Below the pieces are notes generated by a model. It was given only the letters and a program-made list of their open reading frames with translations. It had not been told where the DNA came from and ran no database searches. A DNA stretch of 64,000 nt from Tetradesmus obliquus (lineage: Eukaryota; Chlorophyta; Chlorophyceae; Sphaeropleales; Scenedesmaceae): the NCBI GenBank assembly GCA_030272155.1, contig CP126195.1, positions 4,695,001 through 4,759,000 of the forward strand, in the 5' to 3' direction. A program made the translations under genes and the position numbers. Positions 35,101-42,800 of this stretch are shown piece after piece (positions within the stretch are counted from its first letter, which is position 1; each line of letters begins with the position of its first letter).

Positions 35101-38100
35101 CTACGCAGCAGCAGACAGCCTGGCAGCAGTGCTGGCTGCTGCTGTGGCACGCACCAGCAGCGGGCGGCGCGCCAAACAGATCAAGCGGCAGCGCACATCA
35201 GCAGAAGGTGATGCTGCTCCTGCAAGCGGCGTTCCTGCAAGTGCTGAGGGTGATGACACAGCAGCAGACATGGACACAGATGGCGAGCTCACCCCAGAAG
35301 CAGTAGAAGCAGAGGTCTCGCAGCTTGTAGGGGCCTGGGCTGCTGTTGTTGAAGGCCCGGGCAGTTATGAAGAGGCAGAGGCTTCGTATGTTGCTGCTTT
35401 GGAGCCGCTGGCGGTTGGCGTGTTTGATGCTGCTGCAGCAGGCGCGTTCAACAGCCAGTTCTCAGCCATGGCGGCCCAGCCTGAAGGTATGTGTGCACGG
35501 TCTGTGCGGTGTGAAATAGCTGGCATATGCAAGCTGCATATGCAAGCTGCACGCTTTGCATCATGTCAAGCCCAAACAGCGAGCTGCTCTCAATCTCATC
35601 CCTCATATCATGAGTGCCTCCAGGGCAGGGGCTGATATAAGCCAGGTGTCTAACATACGCCAGGTGCCAGACGTAGTCCCAACTAGCTGTGGCTGTTTTA
35701 CGAGCTGCGCCTGCGCAGGGCAGCTGACTTAGTGCCTTGGCAGATCTAGTTCATGCAGTGTCCCTCTTTGATCTGCTTGCCAAAAAAATTATTTTCTATT
35801 TTCTGCTGCTGCTCCAGGTGACGCCAGCCAGAAGCTGCGCCGGCTGGGCCGTGAGCTGCGTGACCTGCGCGGCAAGACGCGCCTGCCCGTGGCGGCAGCG
35901 GCAGCCTGCTACGTGCGGCAGGATGCGGAGCGCCCAGACAAGGTGTGTGTTGGTGTGTGATGCCGAGCAGGACACTGTGTAGCTCTGACTTGTACGCCAG
36001 CGCGTACGCCGCTGACACAGACCATGTACAGAGATGCCCATGGCTGCAGCGGCGGCCTGCTATGTGCGGCAGGACGCGGAGCGCCCTGACAAGGTCCGCA
36101 GTGGAAGCAGCTGTCTATAGCCAGGCACATGTGTGTGTGGTTTTTGGTACGTTTGTCAGTGCAGCAAGCTGCTGTTAGGCCAATTGCTCACAGTGTGTGC
36201 GCGCTGCTTTAGACTGTGCGTTGCGGTGTGGCTGTGCATGACAGGCAACTCCCACGTGAAGCATGTTGCGTGCTGTGCCTTGCAGCCTCACACTGCCTGC
36301 CTTGTGAAATACATCAACTATTCCGTGCTGCTGCTGCTGCTGCTGCTGGTGCATCCCTGCAGGTGCGCTGCATCATCAGCGGCCCGCAGGATACGCCCTA
36401 CGAGGGCGGGCTGTTTGTGTTTGACGTGTACTTCCCGCCAGGCTACCCCAACGTGCCACCACTGTGAGTGCGCAGCCAATGTTTTCAGCTGCTGTTGTTA
36501 CCAGAAGACCTGCATCTCCCGTATGTGAGGAGCGTTGTCTGCGTATGCTTTGGTTGCCTATCACCCTGCAATCTGCTCAGAGTGCCTGCTGGTCAAGTGT
36601 ACTGCAAGCTGCTCAGCTGTTGACTGCATCTGCTTTTGGTCCACGCACCCCCCCCCCCCTGCTATGAGCCACTCTCCTATCACCCGGTCACTGTCGTGTG
36701 TGAAAACAACCAGCAAATTGCGCACTGCTGCACCTGCTGTTGCCTTGCAGGATGGTGCTGGAGACCACAGGGGAGGGCCGGGCCCGCTTCAACCCCAACC
36801 TCTATGCAGGTGAGGCAGCCACACAGCTACAAAGCTGCACAGAACCTCAGCTGCTGCTCCGGATGTCACTTCAGCATGCTGCAGGATTCCTGCATGCACG
36901 CACAGCTTCCTCCGCTGTGGCGAGTCGTTGCCTGTTGTGTTTGGGTGCAGCTGCAATCGTTGCTGCTTGATGACAGCACACGCCGAACATGCATCGTGTT
37001 CATCACCTGCGGTTGCATCTGCTTCTGCCGCACCTGCTGCTGCTGCTGCTGCTGCTCGCTCACCCCTTTGTCTGTGCTTCATCCAACCCCACCCACGTCA
37101 CCACCCACATGCTTATGCAGACGGCAAGGTGTGCCTGTCGCTGCTGGGCACCTGGCACGGCGGCGATGAGGCCTCCAAGTGGAACCCTTCCAGCAGCAGC
37201 CTGTTCCAGATCCTGCTGTCCATACAGGGCATGATCTTCGTGGAGGTGACGAAAATGCACTTCATTGTGATTGTTGCATATGGTGGATAGTTTGGTTTTT
37301 CGCGATGACTAATGATTATGTGCAATGTACTTTCTATGCATGTGCATCACGATGGCCACACATCTGTGCCAGCGGCCTGGCTGCAAGCTCTGCAAGCTGC
37401 TGCAATGCTGTCGCTGTTGCAACCTTGCTCCTGTCGTCCTCCATGCACCACTGCATGCGTCCATACAAGGCCATAGGGGCCGTTTGAGTGACATGCTGCT
37501 GCTGCTGCTGTCCTTGCAGGACCCCTACTTCAACGAGCCCAATGTGGAGCGCATGCGGGGCACCAGCGAGGGCAACATCACCAGCATGAGGTGAGCAGCA
37601 GACAGACTGGCTGGGGCCTGCAGCTGCCTGCCCAGCTGCAGGAGTAATCTGAGGCGTAGTCAGGCCTTGGCCAACTTGTTGTCGAGCTGCTGCTGTGCCC
37701 AGCCCGCACTCTCTTGCAACACCAGCACCAGCACCTGCACTGCTGCTGTCGTGCACTGCGCTGCAGGTAGAACGCTGAGCTGCGGCTGCAAACGTTGCGC
37801 TGGGGGCACTGTATTGCACTGTACTGCACCATTCTAAATACTGCTGTATTGTGTTACACTGCCCTGCAGGTACAACACCGAGCTCCGGCTGCACACGCTG
37901 CGCTGTGGGCACTGTAATGCACTGTACTGCACCATTATAAATACTGCTGCATTGTTTTACACTGCCCTGCAGGTACAACACTGAGCTCCGGCTGCACACG
38001 CTGCGCTGTGGGCACTGTACTGCTCTGTACTGCACCTTACTGAACCCTGCTGCATCGTGTTATACTGCCCTGCAGGTACAATGCTGAGCTGCGGCTGCAC

Positions 38101-38553
38101 ACGCTGCGCTGGGCGGTGCTGGAGCTGCTAAAGAAGCCCCCGCCGGGCTTGGAGGAGCTGGTGCAGCACCACTTCAGGTGTACAGCTTGCAGGCCTGCAT
38201 TGCATGCATATCATGCGCTTGCAATGATGCGTGGATTGTCTGCATGATTGGGTTGTTGTCCCAATTGCACCATGCACTGGCGCCATGTGCTTGCTGCGCT
38301 GTACTGCCTGACACCTCCTTGCGTATGGCAGCTACTCTGCGCTGCCGCCAAACCTCCCGTCTGTGCCTGCTGCTGCTGCTGCTACCGCTGCTGCTGCTGC
38401 TGCTGTTGCTGCTGCAGGGTGCTGCGCGGTGTGTTTGCGTCGCGAGCGGGGCGTTGGCTGCGGGAGGCCGGGCAGGCCGACCCCACCGGCACCTTCTACC
38501 GGCGCATGGTGAAGGTCATGGGCGAGGTGGTGGAGCGGCTGGCAGAGCTGTGA
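20029..38553 (+). CDS. E4-E2 fusion: UIM, Ufd2/UBE4 core and BIRC6-type ubiquitin-conjugating domain
   Basis: Twenty-six exons, all in consistent phase, total 4,629 nt (1,542 aa): 20029-20085, 20324-20507, 20919-21435, 23111-23405, 23809-24027, 24333-24566, 25278-25448, 27583-27703, 28150-28525, 29046-29220, 29528-29717, 30136-30182, 30478-30540, 30815-30869, 31331-31470, 32011-32277, 33483-33623, 34311-34508, 35027-35486, 35818-35942, 36363-36463, 36751-36809, 37121-37245, 37520-37590, 38076-38177, 38418-38553. Intron 1 is GC-AG; the rest are GT-AG. Order of parts: UIM (residues 7-21), Ala/Gln-rich linker to about 250, Ufd2-type core about 253-1195, basic/acidic linker, BIRC6-like lead-in and UBC domain about 1260-1497, with active-site Cys1403 in GKVCLSLL. 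No U-box is present where UBE4 proteins end in one. The predicted role is ubiquitin-chain extension in which the scaffold carries its own E2; that is inference. Exon 4 has a second, downstream copy of its 3' end with its own donor, so its exact boundary is the least certain. Confidence 0.9.
21642..21712 (-). pseudogene. tRNA-Phe(GAA)-like gene lacking positions 8-9, in intron 3
   Basis: Read on the minus strand, the 71-nt sequence has a perfect 7-bp acceptor stem (GGCGAAA/TTTCGCC), a D arm, an anticodon loop CTGAAGA, a T arm CCCAG-TTCGATC-CTGGG and discriminator A. Two bases are missing between the acceptor and D stems (the usual U8-A9), and the anticodon stem has one T-C mismatch at its outer pair. 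This suggests a decayed copy rather than a working tRNA, although a T-run follows about 10 nt downstream. It lies antisense to the host gene. Confidence 0.7.
22173..22599 (+). repeat. Interspersed repeat family, forward copies in intron 3
   Basis: Two clear copies (about 22173-22270 and 22528-22599) share a core reading TTTTCGGGTGTTCG, then GCAACGTAGTTGCCTGTGCA, then CACCGTGTAA and a CTTCTTCTTC tail. Looser fragments with the same CACCGTGTAACCCCTCT end occur near 21815, 22735 and 22955. No coding frame is evident. This fills most of the 1.7-kb intron 3 together with the tRNA-Phe remnant. Confidence 0.7.
23575..23669 (+). repeat. Junction echo: exon 4 3' end and donor
   Basis: Second copy of the last about 85 bases of exon 4. 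It translates to [20 protein letters not shown] where the exon has [20 protein letters not shown], and is again followed by a donor (GTAAAT). It has three more codons (QRE) before ALLQAL, so it may be an alternative exon end rather than a dead copy. Confidence 0.75.
24657..24825 (+). repeat. Junction echo: most of exon 6 and its donor
   Basis: A second copy of exon 6 from AQAHAK to AAK|GT, with length changes in the Gly-rich stretch that shift its frame. It still ends in a usable-looking donor (GTGCGT). Confidence 0.75.
25006..25235 (+). repeat. Junction echoes: exon 7 acceptor side, two copies
   Basis: Degenerate copies of the start of exon 7 (GTGTCGGCAGCAGCAG ... AGCCCAGCCAC ... TTCACCTGCCT) at about 25006-25075 and 25161-25220, both upstream of the true exon at 25278. 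The second keeps a CTGCAG acceptor. Confidence 0.75.
25515..25581 (+). repeat. Junction echo: exon 7 donor side
   Basis: Copy of the last about 66 bases of exon 7 ([19 protein letters not shown]-like), ending in AAG|GTGAGG. It lies just past a CTG run. Confidence 0.75.
25690..27380. other. Insertion-rich part of intron 7
   Basis: Intron 7 (25449-27582) is the longest intron of the gene. Besides the inverted repeats and the tRNA it holds about 1.1 kb (26000-27100) of sequence with no gene I can recognise, then a GAAGAAGAAGAAAGAAG tract near 27100. It is probably a composite of insertions that left the splice sites untouched. Confidence 0.45.
25816..25990 (-). repeat. Same interspersed repeat family, inverted copies in intron 7
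   Basis: Two copies (about 25816-25909 and 25917-25985) are the reverse complement of the intron 3 copies; the first matches the 22173 copy over about 90 bases with only a few differences. The GAAGAAGAAG tracts here are the complement of the CTTCTTC tails there. Confidence 0.75.
27381..27454 (+). tRNA. tRNA-Ile(AAU) inside intron 7 of the E4-E2 gene
   Basis: A complete 74-nt cloverleaf: acceptor GCCCTGT/ACGGGGC (one G-T pair), D arm GCTC-AGTTGGTTA-GAGC, anticodon arm TGGTG-CTAATAA-CGCCA, variable AGGTC, T arm ATCAG-TTCGAGC-CTGGT, discriminator A. The AAU anticodon is the usual eukaryotic one for AUU/AUC, read after A-to-I editing. Internal A and B boxes are intact and a T5 run follows at 27463. 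It lies on the same strand as the host gene, 129 bp before exon 8. Confidence 0.9.
27463..27467 (+). terminator. Pol III T-run after tRNA-Ile
   Basis: TTTTT nine bases after the tRNA 3' end, the standard RNA polymerase III stop. Confidence 0.75.
28661..28797 (+). repeat. Junction echoes: exon 9 donor side, two copies
   Basis: Two further copies of the exon 9 end (GGGCTNNTGCCTGCAGTGCA then CAG|GTGGG), ending at about 28686 and 28797. The spacing between copies includes intron sequence. Confidence 0.7.
29289..29340 (+). repeat. Junction echo: exon 10 donor side
   Basis: Near-exact copy of the last 52 bases of exon 10 ([16 protein letters not shown]), again followed by GTGGGC. Confidence 0.75.
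31122..31266 (+). repeat. Junction echoes: exon 15 acceptor side, two copies
   Basis: Two copies of the exon 15 start ([10 protein letters not shown]) at 31122-31151 and 31223-31266, each behind an AG acceptor, upstream of the true exon at 31331. Confidence 0.75.
31541..31802 (+). repeat. Junction echoes: exon 15 donor side, three copies
   Basis: Three copies of the [18 protein letters not shown]-coding end of exon 15 plus the following GTGAGAGTTCACAG intron start, at a spacing of about 100 bp. They show small indels. Confidence 0.8.
32365..32392 (+). repeat. Junction echo: exon 16 donor side
   Basis: Short copy of the exon 16 end ([10 protein letters not shown]) followed by GTGAGC. Confidence 0.7.
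32798..33427 (+). repeat. Junction echoes: exon 17 acceptor side, five copies
   Basis: Five tandem copies, spaced about 130-145 bp, of the exon 17 start (GCCTGGGC...[29 protein letters not shown]) with its preceding acceptor. They start near 32798, 32929, 33067, 33210 and 33341; the true, contiguous exon starts at 33483. Several keep an open frame. Confidence 0.85.
33747..34060 (+). repeat. Junction echoes: exon 17 donor side, two copies
   Basis: Two copies of the exon 17 end ([18 protein letters not shown]). Both are followed by GCGAGT where the true exon has GTGAGT. Confidence 0.8.
34577..34799 (+). repeat. Junction echoes: exon 18 donor side, two copies
   Basis: Copies of the exon 18 end ([20 protein letters not shown]) at 34577-34654 and 34724-34799, each followed by GTGCG. 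The second has small deletions. Confidence 0.8.
36040..36094 (+). repeat. Junction echo: exon 20 donor side
   Basis: Copy of the exon 20 end ([16 protein letters not shown]) followed by GTCCGC. Confidence 0.75.
37768..38008 (+). repeat. Junction echoes: exon 25 acceptor side, three copies
   Basis: Three copies, about 103 bp apart, of the end of intron 24 plus the first about 35 bases of exon 25 (CTGCAG|GTACAAC...GAGCT...CGGCTGC). Part of the preceding intron (GGGCACTGTA, ACTGCACCATT) is repeated with them. Confidence 0.8.
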
Positions 38554-39739
38554 AGTTCACAGCATGAATTGTGGTGCGAAACTGTGAAGTTCACATGTGG
38601 CAAAGGGAGGGAGCTGCGCAGGCTGACCCCAACGGCACCTTCTAAAGGCGCATGGTGAAGGTCATGGGCGAGGTGGTGGAGCGGCTGGCAGAGCTGTGAA
38701 GTTCACAGCATGAATTGCGGAGTGTGGTGTGAAGTTCACATGTGGCAAGGGGTTGCAGGATGCAGCTAGGTCACATCTGATCAGAATCATCGAACAGTCA
38801 TTGCTGCACGATGCAAGCAGACATGTACAGATCAGAACCATCGAACAGTCATTGTTGACGGTGCAAGCAGACATGTACAGACAGAGGTTGTGGTTTTCTA
38901 GCAGGCAGCAGGGGTTGGTGCGTCGAGCAAGTGTGCATCAGCTGGGTGACTTGTTGTGTTGTTCCATGACTGATGACCAGCTGTTGAAGTATTGGAACAA
39001 TCTACAGGTCCAACCTCCCGATCCAGAGTCGGAGCAACGTGTCTGCCCACTGGACATTGCCCACCCCTTGGTGCTGCGCAGCTGCATGCAGAAGAGGTGT
39101 CAACAGGGTTGAACACCCACCTGAAACCTGCACAACATGACGTACGCGATCACCCTGCCAACATTCCAGCGGTTCGCATTTGAGCGCAAATTTTGAACAA
39201 GCTGGGTCTTGTTGCAACGGGTGCACTCGTGCTGATCTTCTGAGGTTGTGACAGAACGGCCGCATCTGCTGCAATCACTGATTCTTACACAACAAGGTGC
39301 ACCTTGACCGGTTTCTAGTGTTCTCCATTTTATCGGTGGATTGGCGGATATTGCGCCGACGTGCAGAGCAACCAATGAACAAACGCGTTCTCTGCAGGAC
39401 TTCAGTGCGCCTTCTCCTGCGCGTTCGCAGAGTAGCTATGCCACATTAAATCATCTGACACTGTGTTTAGAAATCTGATCAGCGATGCGCACATCGGTGT
39501 GGAGCGAGATCAGCTGCGGTGGGTGTCTATCTAATGGCTGTGGCAAGGGTGCACAGCTGCGCCTGGCTATTTCAGTCTGTAATCACGAGCAGGAGGAACG
39601 CAGACACCGTTGGAGTACCAATATTGGAGAGCTTCCTACATCTGTTCAGATAGTACACGCTGCTTGCTGCAGCAGCTGGCTGGACAAAAGGGCCAACCCT
39701 CACACACTGCACACTGATGAACACAACGCAGCCTGAGCC
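38554..39739. other. Intergenic region between E4-E2 gene and protease gene
   Basis: Holds the last-exon echo, then a 50-bp tandem duplication (38779-38829 and 38830-38879, differing at a few bases). The remaining about 850 bp show no gene I can support. The protease promoter should lie here. Confidence 0.5.
38606..38698 (+). repeat. Echo of the last exon, including the stop codon
   Basis: A second copy of the exon 26 end (QADPxGTF ... [12 protein letters not shown]-stop) beginning about 53 bases past the real stop, together with the following TGAAGTTCACAGCATGAATT. Confidence 0.8.
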
Positions 39740-39820
39740 ATGCCGCCTGAGGCTCCCGCAGTCAGCTGCAGCAGTCTGCATCATCCACACAACACGCTGG
39801 AATGTGCAAGACATCCGTTG

Positions 39821-42800
39821 ATGATGCTCTATCCCTCCTGCCATGCAGGCCTTGTACTGGCGCTAGCGCTGCTTGGATGCGCCACCTTGCCGCCCGCAGT
39901 CGCTGCAAACAGCCAGGCGTTGGGTGAGCTGCTGCTGCCAGCAGCCTGCTGCTATATCAGCTGTTTCAGGCGCGGTTAGCTTATACCAGCCGCTCTCATG
40001 GAGCTCGCTAAAGAGCAGCAGCAGCAGCACAGCAGCAACAGGGCTGTGCGCACGCAGCACTTGCTCTCCAGCTTGAATGTCACAGTGCATCAGCAGCAGT
40101 AGCGCGTTATGGCACCAAGCTAGCAGCCGCAGCCGGTGCACAACTGACAGCGCTGATGCACAACCTCTTCGTAGTTTTATCAGTGCATCACGATCAAGCA
40201 TGCATGTGATTGGCTTTCAGGCCACATTGAACAGAAAACGAAGTTCAAATTCACGCCATTATGCTGTGACAGGGCATGAGATCACATTAGACCCATTTTG
40301 GGCTGCACACAACTATGCTGAAACACCAGTGGTCGTCAAACCTTCCTGTGCCGATGGCTGCCCTTGCAGCAGCCAGCAGCAGGCAGCTGCTGGCTGCAAA
40401 CTGCACCACGGTACAGAGATGTGGCGCTAGTTGTGTCACATGCCCCAGGCCGGCCAACGGCCGCCCTGTGTGCGTGAACAAGGCAGGCAACCTCACGTGC
40501 TCTGTGCGGTGCAATGCTGGGTTCACCACAAGCGTTGTCCGTGGCACCATCACTTGCAGGAGGTGAATGAAGGCAGCTTGCAAGGAGCAGCACGTCTTGT
40601 GGGCATGGATTTCTTGTTGCAGCAGAGTATCTCTGGCTCAATAGAGTGAATCTGCCAAGCTTACAACATCGTCAAGCATGCATATGTGTTGTGACAACTT
40701 CAGCACGCTTCAACTGCCCCACACTAGCGTATGTGGCACCCCCAGCGTGCATAAGCGACCCAAACCCGGCCCAGCATGCAGTGCGCGAGCCTGCCCTGCA
40801 CACTGTCGCACGCAACATAACTGCAACGTGTACTGCATTGTACTGAATGTACACTGCTATGCACACACGCAGGTTCACGACAGGTCTCACTTTGAAAGAC
40901 AAGGGTCTGCGCTCGCCACGCAACCAAACCAGGCGCGGCTACCAAACCAGCAGGCGCCTAGCAAACATTGTCGGCAACATGGGCGCAAAGGGGCCAGTTA
41001 CTCCTGAGCAGCTGCAACAGACCCTCCAGGCTTCTTGCACAGCAGAAGACATGGCTGCATCTGGCTGTGCAGATGTGCTGCTGCTGGTGCTGACACCACC
41101 CACTTACAGCTCCAACAACACTGCAGACACGCCAGGCGGCCGCGCGTTCATCAGCCCTGCACAGGTGAGTACGATCGTGGATGCTGCAAATGCAGGGGGG
41201 GTCACACCCATCTATGTTGATGTGGTCAAACTACACTGCATGGGCTGCAAAGAGCAGATGAACAGCCTTGTAGTGGTCACCTAGCTGCAATCCTGCTGCA
41301 GTTGGTCCCCAGCTCGCGGCTGGTGCCGTGGCCGCAGCGAGCAACCACTGCAACGGGTAGAGGGTGTGGAGCCCAGGGGCGCCGGCCCTGGCCACACACG
41401 CCCTCTTACCCTTGAATTACCCAGGAGGGGCAGAGCTGCCTGGGTAGTCACTCACTCACTCAATCACCACAGCTGTGTTGAATGTGTACAGCAAGATCCT
41501 CAGCAGCTTGGCGAGCCCTTTCAAATCGCTTCACGCGGCCAGCACTGCGCATCGCTGAGTGTTGCACCTACCTCCGCCGGCTGCGTGCTGCTGGCATGAC
41601 ACGTGCAAGCTGCCAGTTTGCACACCACAAGTCCTGCAATGAAACGGTCTGCACTGGACACACATGTGCCGCGCACTGCAGGATCAAGCAGGCTGCGCTG
41701 CATGTGTGGGCTTCGCAGTGACCGCTGCTGCTGAGGCTGCTGTGAATGTGTACAAGCAGCAGAGCTGGGACAAACTCAGCTTATCAGAGCAGGACCTGAG
41801 CTTCTGCAAGTAAGGTTGCCCTTGCTGGGGCAAAGGCAGGCAGCAGCACTTGCTGTGCCTTGTGTGTAGTGTGATTGATTGACTGATTGTGTGCAGTACT
41901 CTACTGTAGCGACAACCCGCAACACCTTGGCTGGCAGCCATGGCAGATTACATGAACTTTGTAGAGTTCTGAGAACAAACGTCATACATGCGCACTGCCC
42001 TTGCACGCTGGAGCTGTCACCGCCAAGATGTAGCATCTCGCCTCTCGTACAGCTGCATGGCGTTGGTGGGTAACATGATGATGAGCTGCATGCGTTTCCC
42101 GCTTGTCAAACTGTGGTGTGCCGGTTTGAGCGCAGGCTGCTGCCCAGGCTGGACTGCTCCGCCGGTGCAAATTATGGGGACATCATTAGGCAGGTGACAG
42201 CGGGTGACATCAAGCGCCTGGCATCGCGCGGCTGCTACCCTTACAAAGCAGCATCCGGAGGGTCGTTCAACTGCTTGAGAGCAGATGCCTGCAAATCCGA
42301 GCTGCCAGAGGGTGCGCGACTGTGCTAGTAAACAAGCGTGAAGGCGTGAGATCTTCAGCAAACAAAGTCATTTATTCCTACAAGTTGAAGTTTAGTATGC
42401 ATGTGAGAAGCATGGCATGGTGAACTTGCTGCTGCATGCTCTTGCGCAGGAGGCGGCATATCTGTTGCGCTAGGTCAAAAACATGCCTGCTCGCTTATTA
42501 AAGCGGATGGAAACGTGGGTGCTTAGTGGTGCATGATAGATATGTCATGTCTGGCACTAGCGACAAGGATGTGTAGATCATGCACGCACGCATATCAGTG
42601 GACTTATACCAGCGCCCACCTAGGGCCTTGACCTGCTCTGCATGTTGCATGCCGTGCTGCGCCTGCCTGCATGTGATCAAGCCATGCACACTCTCCCTCC
42701 ATCTCTCTCTTTCTGTCCTTTCTCACTATCCCTCTATCTCCAGATGGAAGGTTCACAATGGCCTACGATGGCAGCTCCCTCAACACTGTCGCAAAGGTGA

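Larger units (their letters stand above)
23111..35200 (+). other. Ufd2P-type E4 core region (exons 4-19)
   Basis: Recognisable UBE4/Ufd2 landmarks appear in order. [20 protein letters not shown] matches the family's S/P-D-G-F-M-L-N-L box (exon 9). [20 protein letters not shown] matches its 'ECFFLT..ALHLG' helix (exon 9). Next come [18 protein letters not shown] (exons 15-16), [20 protein letters not shown] (exon 16) and [20 protein letters not shown] (exon 18). The core ends with the 'yS/FDpkLf..a..iL' helix at [15 protein letters not shown] (exon 19). In known E4s this core scaffolds contacts to Cdc48/p97 and substrate shuttles and is followed by the U-box. The match is by landmark residues read by eye. 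Confidence 0.85.
35818..38177 (+). other. BIRC6-type UBC (E2) domain in the U-box position (exons 20-25)
   Basis: Exons 20-25 read as an E2 fold. Landmarks are [65 protein letters not shown] (active Cys codon 37132-37134), [35 protein letters not shown] and [26 protein letters not shown] in place of the common HPN motif, the GTWHG and WNP signatures and the FNEP box point to the BIRC6 (BRUCE/Apollon) class, with UBE2O next closest. The upstream residues [15 protein letters not shown] also resemble BIRC6 just before its UBC domain. All catalytic landmarks are present, so the domain looks active. Confidence 0.9.

Noticed and set aside
35030-38553. A U-box at the C-terminus of the Ufd2-like protein
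   Set aside because: I looked for the FLDP.M.TLM.DPV...DR..I..HLL pattern in all exons and introns after the core and found none; the UBC domain occupies that place.
41166-41681. An additional protease exon, including a string resembling the exon at 41682 (AATGTGTACAGCAAGATCCTC)
   Set aside because: The frame closes quickly and phases already agree without it; it may be an old junction echo. Left as an uncertainty in the gene entry.
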